A stretch of 5,044 bases of DNA from Kiritimatiellia bacterium (GTDB lineage: Bacteria > Verrucomicrobiota > Kiritimatiellia > SLAD01), in the NCBI GenBank assembly GCA_007126995.1, contig SLAD01000399.1:1-5044 (forward strand), in the 5' to 3' direction. The notes under the pieces were generated by a model. That model ran no database searches and was not told where the DNA came from. It saw only the letters and a program-made list of their open reading frames with translations. This document shows positions 1 to 5,044 of the stretch, in pieces (the first letter of the stretch is position 1; every line of letters begins with the position of its first letter). The position numbers and the translations under genes are program-made.

Positions 1-2555
1 CCGGCGTTGGGCGGGTACAAGCCGGCGGCTCGCAGCGCTTCGCGGTTCGCGTCGAACTGGATGTGGCCCGCCTTGCCGCACATGATTTGACCGTGACGGA
101 TGTGGCGCAGGCGCTGCGACGCGAAAACCTCGAGTTGCCCAGTGGCCGGATCGAGAGTCGGCTAAGGGAATTTGTGGTACGCACGCAAGGCCGCATCAGT
201 CGGCCGGAAGATTTTCAGGATATCGTGATCACTTCGCGCGATGGAGTGCCGATCCGGATACGCGACGTCGCGGAAGTGGTTCGAGGCAGCGAGAATGAAC
301 GCAACCTGGCCCGCTTTATTCAAACGCCGACCATCGGTATGGGCATACTGCGGCAAAGTCAGGCCAACACGCTGGAGGTCACCTCGCGCGTGGTGGAGGA
401 GCTTGACCGCATCCGGCCCGACCTGCCCCCGGGTGTCAACCTGCAAGTGGCTTTTGATGGCTCTCGTTTCATTGCAGAATCGGTCACCTCTACACTGCGA
501 ACCCTTATTCTCGCTGCGATTCTGGTGGTGATCGTGATTTTCATTTTCTTGCGCAGTCTGCGCAGCAGCTTCATCCCCGCCATCGTTATCCCCGTGGCCG
601 TAATGGGCACTTTTGCCATCATGAACGCACTGGGCTTCAGCATCAACGTCATCACCCTGCTCGGACTTATCCTGGCGATTGGCCTGTTGGTCGATGATGC
701 GGTCGTGATGCTGGAAAACATCTATCGGCACATGGAAGAGGAAAAGGAGGACCCGATCGAGGCGGCACGCAACGGGGCGGCGGAGATTGGGTTCGCCGTC
801 ATAGCCAGTTCGATTTCATTGGCTGCCGTCTTTGTGCCGGTGGCCTTTGTGACCGGCACCATCGGTGTCTTTTTCTATGAGTTCGGGCTGACCGTCGCTT
901 CCGCCATCTTCATCTCCACCTTCATTGCTTTAACCCTGACGCCGATGTTGTGTTCGCGCCTCATTCGGGTGAAAAAGCGGCACATGAAAATCTACCACGT
1001 GCTCGAGTCTGGCTTCGATGCGCTTGGGCGTTTTTATAAACGATGGCTGGAGCGCGCCTTGCAGCATCGCGTGATCACGGTAATTCTCGCGATCTGCACT
1101 TTTGCCGCGGGCATACTGATGGCTCGTCTGCTGCCGGGTGAATTCACGCCCCAACAGGATCAGGGTGCCATCATCGCCTTCTTCCGCGGCCCAGAAGGAT
1201 CGACACTGGAATACATGGACCGCTACCTCGAGGAAGTCGAGGAGATCGCAGATGACATACCGGAAATCCGCACCTATATGGGTATCCTGGGCTTCGGTGC
1301 CAACCCGCCCAATCGCGGAATTATGTTTATGACGCTCGTGGACCGCAATGAACGGGATCGGAGCCAGTTCGAAGTCATGGCGGAAATGCGTCGGCGTACC
1401 GCGGAGATCCCCGGCATTATGGTCTTTCTGCGTGAGCGCTCGCCGTTTGGAGGCGGCCAAGACACGCGCCCGGTGCAATATGTGATTCAACACCCCGACT
1501 TAGGGGTCTTGGCCGAAGGCTCAGAGGAACTGGTGCGCAGACTGCGGGACGAGGACGGATTCCTCGATGTGGATAGCGACTTGGATCTCAACAAGCCTGA
1601 GCTCATGGTGCACATCGACCGCGAACGCGCATCGTTGCTGGGCATATCGGTGGCGGACATCTCCGAGGCCTTGCAACTCATGCTCGGCGGCGTGGATGTG
1701 ACCGATTATCAGGAGCGTGGCAAGCAATACAATGTGATCGCGCGGCTGCGGGAAGAAGATCGCGCGCAACCGCGCAATCTGGATCAAATCTATCTGCGCG
1801 CGAGGTCGGGCGATTTGGTGCCATTATCGAATATTGCGCGTTTCGAAGAAGATGTAGGCCCGAGTCAGATCAACCACTTTAATCGTGTACGCTCTGTCAC
1901 CGTTGCCTCCAATTTGGAAGGCTTGGCGCTGAGCGAAGCGTTGGAACGCGTGCGTGAAATGGCGGATGATATTTTCCCCTCCGAAACCACCTACGACCTG
2001 ACCGGCGCAGCACGCGATCTGGAGGAATCCTTCCGCGCGCTTACATTCACCCTGTTCCTCGCCATTGTCGTCGTCTTTCTCGTGTTGGCGGCTCAATTCA
2101 ATAGCTGGATTCACCCCTTCACCATCATGCTCGGCTTGCCGCTCGCCTTGGTCGGAGCGTTCGGCGGCCTCATGCTAACGGGCCAGACGCTGAATATCTT
2201 CAGCTTCATCGGCTTGATCATGTTGACCGGCTTGGTCACCAAGAATGGCATTTTGCTGATCGACTACACCAACCGCTTGAGAGACAAAGGCATTGAACGT
2301 TATGAAGCCGTTGTCACGGCGGGCACAATCCGTTTGCGTCCGATTCTGATGACCGCCGTCACCACAATTTTCGGGGTATTGCCGATCGCCTTGGGCTTGG
2401 GCGCAGGCGGCGAAGCCCGGGCACCGTTGGGTGTCGTCGTGATTGGCGGGATGACAGTATCCACGATTCTAACCTTGGTGGTCGTTCCGGTCATTTATAC
2501 CCTGCTCGATGATTTGATGAGCAAGATGAAACAGTGGCTTCAGACTAAATCGTAA
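1..2555 (+). CDS. RND efflux permease, HAE-1 type (5'-truncated by window edge)
   Basis: Inner-membrane, proton-driven exporter of the AcrB/MexB-like RND family, normally working with a periplasmic adaptor and an outer-membrane channel. The frame is open from base 3 to the left edge, so the GTG at 63 is internal and the true start lies outside. About 850 codons are present against the usual ~1030; TM1 and the first porter subdomain are missing. Visible in order: end of the first periplasmic loop (1-485); TM2-TM6 (about 490-950); TM7 (about 1070-1125); second periplasmic loop (about 1130-2030), including a DVDSDLDLNKPEL segment; TM8-TM12 (about 2040-2510). Proton-relay residues are intact: the Asp pair of GLLVDDAV (693-698), Lys of VTKNGILL (2241-2243) and Arg of RLRPILMTA (2331 on). 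It ends in TAA with no frameshift. The family call is secure; the drug or metabolite exported cannot be told. Adaptor and outer-membrane genes would be expected upstream. Confidence 0.95.
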   Translation, partial: GVGRVQAGGSQRFAVRVELDVARLAAHDLTVTDVAQALRRENLELPSGRIESRLREFVVRTQGRISRPEDFQDIVITSRDGVPIRIRDVAEVVRGSENERNLARFIQTPTIGMGILRQSQANTLEVTSRVVEELDRIRPDLPPGVNLQVAFDGSRFIAESVTSTLRTLILAAILVVIVIFIFLRSLRSSFIPAIVIPVAVMGTFAIMNALGFSINVITLLGLILAIGLLVDDAVVMLENIYRHMEEEKEDPIEAARNGAAEIGFAVIASSISLAAVFVPVAFVTGTIGVFFYEFGLTVASAIFISTFIALTLTPMLCSRLIRVKKRHMKIYHVLESGFDALGRFYKRWLERALQHRVITVILAICTFAAGILMARLLPGEFTPQQDQGAIIAFFRGPEGSTLEYMDRYLEEVEEIADDIPEIRTYMGILGFGANPPNRGIMFMTLVDRNERDRSQFEVMAEMRRRTAEIPGIMVFLRERSPFGGGQDTRPVQYVIQHPDLGVLAEGSEELVRRLRDEDGFLDVDSDLDLNKPELMVHIDRERASLLGISVADISEALQLMLGGVDVTDYQERGKQYNVIARLREEDRAQPRNLDQIYLRARSGDLVPLSNIARFEEDVGPSQINHFNRVRSVTVASNLEGLALSEALERVREMADDIFPSETTYDLTGAARDLEESFRALTFTLFLAIVVVFLVLAAQFNSWIHPFTIMLGLPLALVGAFGGLMLTGQTLNIFSFIGLIMLTGLVTKNGILLIDYTNRLRDKGIERYEAVVTAGTIRLRPILMTAVTTIFGVLPIALGLGAGGEARAPLGVVVIGGMTVSTILTLVVVPVIYTLLDDLMSKMKQWLQTKS

Positions 2556-2635
2556 TCCTTTATCGTCGCCCGTAGTCGTCAACCGCACACGCCGCTCGCA
2601 CCTTCCTCGGTCAATAGGCACTCATCTCGTCCTCG

Positions 2636-2662
2636 CGGCTCGGCGAGACGCCTCGCCCTACC
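2636..2662. repeat. GC-rich hairpin repeat, family B copy 1
   Basis: The segment starts CGGCTCGGCGAGAC and ends CCTCGCCCTACC. GGCGAG and CTCGCC can pair as a 6-bp stem around a 4-base loop. Both halves recur at 3612-3658, where about 20 extra bases separate them. It lies about 80 bases past the RND stop. No T-run follows on either strand, so it is not a typical intrinsic terminator. I infer a short interspersed repeat of the REP/BIME kind. Confidence 0.55.
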
Positions 2663-2678
2663 TTCGCGTGACGGGATC

Positions 2679-2744
2679 GGTGGGGCGAATCCTCCGGATG
2701 AGCCGTGAGTTCGATTCGAGCTTGATCGGTCCATGATCCGGCAC
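2679..2744. repeat. Interspersed repeat, family A copy 1
   Basis: Three blocks in order: GGTGGGGCGAATCCTCC (2679-2695), GGATGAGCCGTGA (2696-2708) and CATGATCCGGCAC (2732-2744). The same blocks recur in the same order at 3476-3579: the first is identical over 17 bases, the second has one change and the third one deletion, and the spacers differ. Conserved blocks with variable spacers suggest an old dispersed element rather than a recent duplication. Confidence 0.5.
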
Positions 2745-2786
2745 TTGCTCCAGCGAAACAAACTCGCTGGGGGCGAAAAGCAATCC

Positions 2787-3011
2787 TCATCTTTCGCCTT
2801 CATCTTTCGCCTTCATCTTCTGCTCTACTCCGCTCGCCTGTTCTTTCAGCGCAGCGATACGCTCCATGACCAAGGCAACGATGCGGTCGTAGTCGGGCTT
2901 GCCTTTATCCTGTAGGGCGAATTCCTCCGGATGGATAGCCGGACCAAAGAAGACACGCACTTTGCGGGGCTTGATCCATTTGCCGCCTTTCGGCCACGAG
3001 GCATACGTGCC
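2787..3011 (-). pseudogene. 3' remnant of a PlsC-type lysophospholipid acyltransferase gene
   Basis: The last 74 codons, from GTYASWPKGG to the TGA at 2787-2789, read like the C-terminal part of 1-acylglycerol-3-phosphate acyltransferases. Recognisable pieces are GTYASWPKG, then KVRVFFGPAIHPEEF, then DYDRIVALVMERIAALK. In intact enzymes (about 200-250 residues, membrane-associated, phosphatidic-acid synthesis) this follows the catalytic HX4D motif and the FPEGTRS-type acceptor-binding motif. Neither is encoded in any frame upstream here. Directly 5' of the remnant the sequence changes into the 16-bp and 104-bp repeats at 3008-3228. The open frame runs up to an ATG at 3104, but its first ~31 codons are repeat-derived, so a 105-residue protein is unlikely to be an active enzyme. 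The 3' end carries a 13-bp tandem duplication. I infer a gene broken by repeat insertion or deletion; a small expressed protein cannot be excluded. Confidence 0.65.
2789..2814. repeat. 13-bp tandem repeat, two perfect units
   Basis: ATCTTTCGCCTTC occurs at 2789-2801 and again at 2802-2814, followed by a partial unit beginning ATCTT. It lies in the last codons of the plsC-like remnant. Thirteen is not a multiple of three, so the duplication shifts the frame and probably changed the original C-terminus (KMKAKDEGER in the present frame). It looks like replication slippage. Confidence 0.8.
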
Positions 3012-3039
3012 GCGCGGGGATGCTGCCGCGCGGGGATGC
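3008..3039. repeat. 16-bp direct duplication at the plsC remnant/repeat junction
   Basis: TGCCGCGCGGGGATGC occurs at 3008-3023 and immediately again at 3024-3039. The second unit is also the start of the 104-bp repeat copy 1, and a third instance begins copy 2 at 3128. The first unit abuts the last recognisable acyltransferase codon. It therefore marks the breakpoint where the gene stops and the repeat array starts. Confidence 0.8.
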
Positions 3040-3228
3040 CCGTTAAAATATAAATAATGATCATCTTCCCGACAACTTCCTGTCCAGCGTCTGTTCGAGA
3101 TCACGCATCACGCGATCCACTTTTCAGTGCCGCGCGGGGATGCCCGTTAAAATATAAATAAAGATCATCTTCCCGACAACTTCCTGTCCAGCGTCTGTTC
3201 GAGCTCACTCATCAGGCGATCCACTCTT
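3024..3228. repeat. 104-bp tandem direct repeat, two copies
   Basis: Copy 1 is 3024-3127 and copy 2 is 3128 to about 3228. Each has a GC-rich head (TGCCGCGCGGGGATGCCCG), an A+T-rich core (GTTAAAATATAAATAA), and a moderately GC-rich tail that begins GATCATCTTCCCGACAAC. I count four substitutions before the copies part company near 3121 and 3225: one just after the A+T core and three in the tail. On the minus strand the tail of both copies reads as the C-terminus of an open frame ending EQTLDRKLSGR-stop. Two units of this length do not make a CRISPR array. The near-identity implies a fairly recent duplication. Confidence 0.85.
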
Positions 3229-3275
3229 CTATCTTTCGACCGTTGTTTCGCCAGTGCCTTGCGCCGAATGCTCAC
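3165..3275 (-). other. Short open frame, possible C-terminal end of a lost gene
   Basis: From a GTG at 3273-3275, 36 codons run to a TGA at 3165-3167. The product is highly charged and helix-like: RRKALAKQRSKDRRVDRLMS, then ELEQTLDRKLSGR. An in-frame stop lies about 20 codons further upstream. I do not recognise a family and see no clear ribosome-binding site. The last 18 codons are repeated in copy 1 of the 104-bp repeat, with Val/Leu, Arg/Ser and Asp/Glu differences and the same stop. It may be the 3' end of a gene that once lay upstream of plsC, or chance coding in repeat DNA. Confidence 0.25.
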
Positions 3276-3413
3276 CGCCGCTCCGCTCCCACAAATACCG
3301 CAGCGCTGCTGCCGAGATCAGGACTTATTTTTATATTAATGGGCATCCCCATCCGCCTCTCGAAACACTGGCGCATGATGCGACCATGATCGGGCCATTG
3401 TCACGGTTTGGGC
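3229..3413. other. Non-coding stretch with no intact gene
   Basis: About 185 bases between the 104-bp duplication and the left arm of the inverted-repeat pair. It contains the upstream part of the short minus-strand frame (to 3275) and the inverted A+T core copy (3325-3350). I see no RNA gene, promoter pair or convincing coding frame in the rest. Confidence 0.5.
3325..3350. repeat. Inverted, diverged copy of the A+T core of the 104-bp repeat
   Basis: These 26 bases match the reverse complement of 3032-3057 at 23 positions by my hand alignment. Both consist of an A+T run followed by GGGCATCCCC. The GATCA beside the core is also present at 3316-3320, with four extra bases between. A third copy in opposite orientation suggests a dispersed element rather than simple slippage. 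Confidence 0.65.
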
Positions 3414-3475
3414 GGGAGAGTCTGTCTCAAGACCCTTTCGCAGTGAGGCGCGACATATGGGTCACGTCCAAATTT

Positions 3476-3579
3476 GGTGGGGCGAATCCTCCCGCCTTCG
3501 TCCGGCCCCCGACAGCGAGGCGCGTCGGGGCCGGAGCTACGGCGCGGCAAGCTGGATGAGCTGTGAACATGATCCGCAC
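3476..3579. repeat. Interspersed repeat, family A copy 2
   Basis: It carries the same three blocks as 2679-2744: GGTGGGGCGAATCCTCC (3476-3492, identical), GGATGAGCTGTGA (3554-3566) and CATGATCCGCAC (3568-3579). About 60 bases, including the hairpin at 3501-3535, sit between blocks one and two, where copy 1 has none. A weak further relative of block one is TGAGGCGAACCCTC at 3677-3690. Confidence 0.5.
3501..3535. repeat. Strong GC hairpin, 12-bp stem with one bulge
   Basis: TCCGGCCCCCGAC (3501-3513) pairs with GTCGGGGCCGGA (3524-3535), leaving one unpaired C and a 10-base loop. The stem is nearly all G-C. No U-tract follows in either direction, so it is not a typical intrinsic terminator. It lies between blocks one and two of family A copy 2 and looks like a separate insert there. 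Confidence 0.7.
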
Positions 3580-3611
3580 GTGGGCAGATCCTGCTCTTGC
3601 GCCTGCTCCCA

Positions 3612-3658
3612 CGGCTCGGCGAGACCCTCCAGAGGCGGGCAGGCAGCCTCACCCTACC
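3612..3658. repeat. GC-rich hairpin repeat, family B copy 2
   Basis: It starts CGGCTCGGCGAGAC (3612-3625, identical to 2636-2649) and ends CCTCACCCTACC (3647-3658, one change from copy 1). About 20 bases between the two halves are absent from copy 1. Here it follows the family A copy, whereas in the first half of the intergenic region it precedes it. Confidence 0.5.
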
Positions 3659-3726
3659 GATGCTTCATGGGATAGATGAGGCGAACCCTCAAGTGCAAGA
3701 AGTGCCGAATTTTGAGACAGACTCTC

Positions 3727-3741
3727 CCAGCGAGCCGCTGG
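3727..3741 (-). terminator. Small stem-loop just past the decarboxylase beta stop (weak terminator candidate)
   Basis: CCAGCG and CGCTGG pair as a 6-bp stem around a 3-base loop, 12 bases after the TAG of the minus-strand gene. No T-run follows on the minus strand, so intrinsic termination is doubtful. Its left foot overlaps the right arm of the inverted-repeat pair by two bases. Confidence 0.25.
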
Positions 3742-3753
3742 AAATGAGAACCA

Positions 3754-4911
3754 CTAATTCAGCAGGGCCAAAAACACGCCGGCCGCCACGGCGGAACCAA
3801 TCACGCCAGCGACGTTCGGCCCCATCGCCGCCATCAGCGGGTTCACCCGGCCGCCCGTCTGCTTCGATACGAACTGTTGCACAACCCGTGCCGCCATCGG
3901 CACAGCGGACACACCAGCGGCGCCGATACAGGGATTGATCTTCTTCCCCTTCGGCAGCGCCAAATTGATGAGTTTGGCAAAAATGATGCCGCCTGCCGTG
4001 CTGAACATGAAGGCGACCACACCCAAGATCATAATGAACAGCGATTGCGGGCGCAGAAAACTTTCGCCCACCATTGTGGCGCCGATCACGAGGCCTAAAA
4101 AGATGGTGACGACATTGATCAGCGGACCGCCTGCCGCTTTGCTGAGCCGGTCCGTGACACCCGATTCCCGCAACAGGTTACCGAACATCAACATGCCGAT
4201 CAGCGGCGCGGCGGCTGGAATCGCCAGCGACACGATCACTGCAATGGCTATGGGGAAAATGATCACGGCTGCATCCGATACCGGCTTCGCCTGCGGCATA
4301 TCAATCTCACGCTCCTTGGTCGTCGTCAGCAAACGCAGAATCGGTGGCTGAATGATCGGCACCAACGCCATGTAGGTGTAGGCCGCAATCGCAACCGCGC
4401 CCAACAGATGCGGCGCCATAATCGCGGTCAGGAAGATCGAAGTCGGGCCGTCCGCGCCACCAATGATACCGATCGAAGCGGCCTCTTGCGGCGTGAACCC
4501 GAACAGATAATACGCGCCAAGGGCAGCGATAAAAATGCCGATTTGGGCTGCGGCCCCCAGCAACAGCGTGATGGGCCGGCTCAGCAACGGCCGGAAATCG
4601 GTCAGCGCGCCGACCCCCAGAAAGATCAAAGGCGGCAGTAACTCGGTTTTAATGCCGCCGTCATAAATCAACTGCAGCAACGGAACCCGGTCACCCACGT
4701 CTACCGCGAACTCGCTGCTGGCGCTCATCGCGGCCGCAGGCAAATTCGCCATGATGGCACCGAACCCGATCGGCACCAACAAGAGTGGCTCATAATTCTT
4801 GCGGATTCCGAGGAAGATCAGCGTCCCGGCGACGAGGAACATCACCGAGTTTTGCCACGTCAATTGCAGGAAACCGGCGTTACGCAGGAGTTCAATCAGC
4901 GCGTCCACCAT
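3754..4911 (-). CDS. oadB: Na+-translocating biotin-dependent decarboxylase, beta subunit (OadB/MmdB/GcdB family)
   Basis: Polytopic inner-membrane subunit that takes carboxybiotin from the carrier domain, decarboxylates it and couples this to Na+ export. The 385 residues are near the family length (about 375-430) and consist almost wholly of membrane segments. The family's functional residues, known from Klebsiella OadB, are present with conserved spacing: Asp154 in GGADGPTSIFL (Klebsiella D203), Tyr180 in AYTYMALVP (Y229), then Asn326, Gly330, Ser335 and Arg342 in NPCIGAAGVSAVPMAAR (N373, G377, S382, R389). A second conserved stretch, NPLMAAMGPNVAGVIGSA, is at 357-374. The ATG at 4909-4911 is supported by GGAGG at 4915-4919 and by a one-base TGATG overlap with the biotin-carrier gene upstream, implying an operon and translational coupling. 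The stop is TAG. Family and completeness are near certain. The symbol oadB is a family label: methylmalonyl-CoA, glutaconyl-CoA and malonate systems use homologous subunits. Confidence 0.95.
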   Translation of the reverse strand: MVDALIELLRNAGFLQLTWQNSVMFLVAGTLIFLGIRKNYEPLLLVPIGFGAIMANLPAAAMSASSEFAVDVGDRVPLLQLIYDGGIKTELLPPLIFLGVGALTDFRPLLSRPITLLLGAAAQIGIFIAALGAYYLFGFTPQEAASIGIIGGADGPTSIFLTAIMAPHLLGAVAIAAYTYMALVPIIQPPILRLLTTTKEREIDMPQAKPVSDAAVIIFPIAIAVIVSLAIPAAAPLIGMLMFGNLLRESGVTDRLSKAAGGPLINVVTIFLGLVIGATMVGESFLRPQSLFIMILGVVAFMFSTAGGIIFAKLINLALPKGKKINPCIGAAGVSAVPMAARVVQQFVSKQTGGRVNPLMAAMGPNVAGVIGSAVAAGVFLALLN

Positions 4912-5044
4912 CAGCCTCCGATTTCGAGCATCGGCTTGCCGGCGGACACCTCGCCGCCCAGCGTTGCATGAATCGCCGTTACCTTACCGTCACAGGGCGC
5001 CAATACGTCATGCTTGGCCTTCATGGCTTCAACCGCAGCCACGG
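4911..5044 (-). CDS. Biotin carboxyl-carrier domain, C-terminal end (partial)
   Basis: The 44 codons before the TGA at 4911-4913 read as the second half of a biotinyl domain: VAAVEAMKAKHDVLAPCDG, then KVTAIHATLGGEVSAGKP, then MLEIGG. The biotin-accepting lysine is in EAMK, codon 5019-5021. The residue after it is Ala, where Met is usual (EAMKM). The Gly-Glu-Val turn and the final MLEI strand are typical of the fold. The rest lies beyond the right edge, so I cannot tell whether it is a free carrier (GcdC/MmdC type) or the C-terminus of a carboxyltransferase alpha subunit (OadA type). It carries carboxybiotin to the membrane beta subunit encoded directly downstream. Confidence 0.9.
   Translation of the reverse strand, partial: VAAVEAMKAKHDVLAPCDGKVTAIHATLGGEVSAGKPMLEIGG
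4915..4919 (-). promoter_or_regulatory. Shine-Dalgarno for the decarboxylase beta gene
   Basis: GGAGG lies three bases before the ATG, inside the last codons of the biotin-carrier gene. The spacing is short. Combined with the TGATG overlap it suggests that ribosomes finishing the carrier gene restart here. Confidence 0.65.

Larger units (their letters stand above)
3414..3728. mobile_element. Candidate MITE-like element with 17-bp perfect inverted ends
   Basis: GGGAGAGTCTGTCTCAA at 3414-3430 and its exact reverse complement at 3712-3728 bound a 315-bp interval. It has no transposase and no convincing coding frame; inside are family A and B repeat copies and the hairpin at 3501-3535. Small size, perfect terminal inverted repeats and no coding content fit a miniature inverted-repeat transposable element. 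Against this, I see no target-site duplication: the flanks ending TTTGGGC and beginning AGCGAGC do not match. The right end lies 25 bases past the decarboxylase stop codon. The inverted pair itself is certain; its mobility is inference. Confidence 0.45.

Noticed and set aside
63..65. GTG at 63 as the true start of the RND gene
   Set aside because: The frame stays open to the window edge and the upstream codons (QRFAVRVELD) fit the RND periplasmic domain, so the gene is truncated by the window.
2556..2635. Intrinsic terminator for the RND gene
   Set aside because: I found no GC stem followed by a T-run directly after the stop. The nearest hairpin (2636-2662) lacks the T-run.
2579..2803. Minus-strand open frame of 74 codons after the RND gene
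   Set aside because: It covers family A and B repeats and the 13-bp tandem, with low-complexity Arg/Ser/Gly content and no domain.
3024..3228. Possible CRISPR array
   Set aside because: There are only two units, each 104 bp with no short repeat/unique spacer alternation, and no cas genes.
3254..3559. Plus-strand open frame of 101 codons across the intergenic repeats
   Set aside because: It is built from the inverted A+T core, the inverted-repeat arm and family A block one. I see no recognisable domain, no clear ribosome-binding site, and composition typical of repeat DNA read through.
3597..3938. Plus-strand open frame of 113 codons
   Set aside because: It overlaps the 3' end of the decarboxylase beta gene antisense, and its Arg/Pro/Ser-rich product is typical of a shadow frame.

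Overview
The window looks like a metagenome-type bacterial contig of moderately high G+C. It comes from an organism with a Gram-negative envelope, because an HAE-1-type RND exporter works across two membranes. There is no rRNA or tRNA, so taxonomy rests on weak signals. The G+C-rich interspersed intergenic repeats remind me of some PVC-superphylum genomes (Verrucomicrobiota, Kiritimatiellota, Planctomycetota), but that is recollection and low confidence.

Layout: (1) Bases 1-2555, plus strand: the C-terminal ~850 codons of an RND efflux permease, cut by the left window edge. (2) Bases 2556-3753: about 1.2 kb without an intact gene, lying between two convergent genes. It holds a 3' remnant of a PlsC-type acyltransferase gene on the minus strand (about 2787-3011), a 13-bp tandem duplication, and a 104-bp tandem direct duplication (3024-3228) with a diverged inverted copy of its A+T-rich core at 3325-3350. 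It also holds a 17-bp perfect inverted-repeat pair enclosing 315 bp (3414-3728), a strong GC hairpin (3501-3535), and at least two families of short interspersed repeats present in both halves. (3) Bases 3754-4911, minus strand: a complete beta subunit of a sodium-translocating biotin-dependent decarboxylase. (4) Bases 4911-5044, minus strand: the C-terminal end of the biotin-carrier domain of the same system, cut by the right edge and overlapping the beta gene by one base.

How the genes work together: the biotin-carrier protein brings carboxybiotin to the membrane beta subunit, which decarboxylates it and exports Na+. The substrate (oxaloacetate, methylmalonyl-CoA, glutaconyl-CoA or malonate) cannot be decided from these two pieces. 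The RND permease is unrelated to this operon and convergent to it.

I see no new defence or metabolic system. The part that the known genes do not explain is the repeat-rich convergent intergenic region, which looks like a landing and decay zone for small non-autonomous repeats that also holds a broken plsC-like gene.
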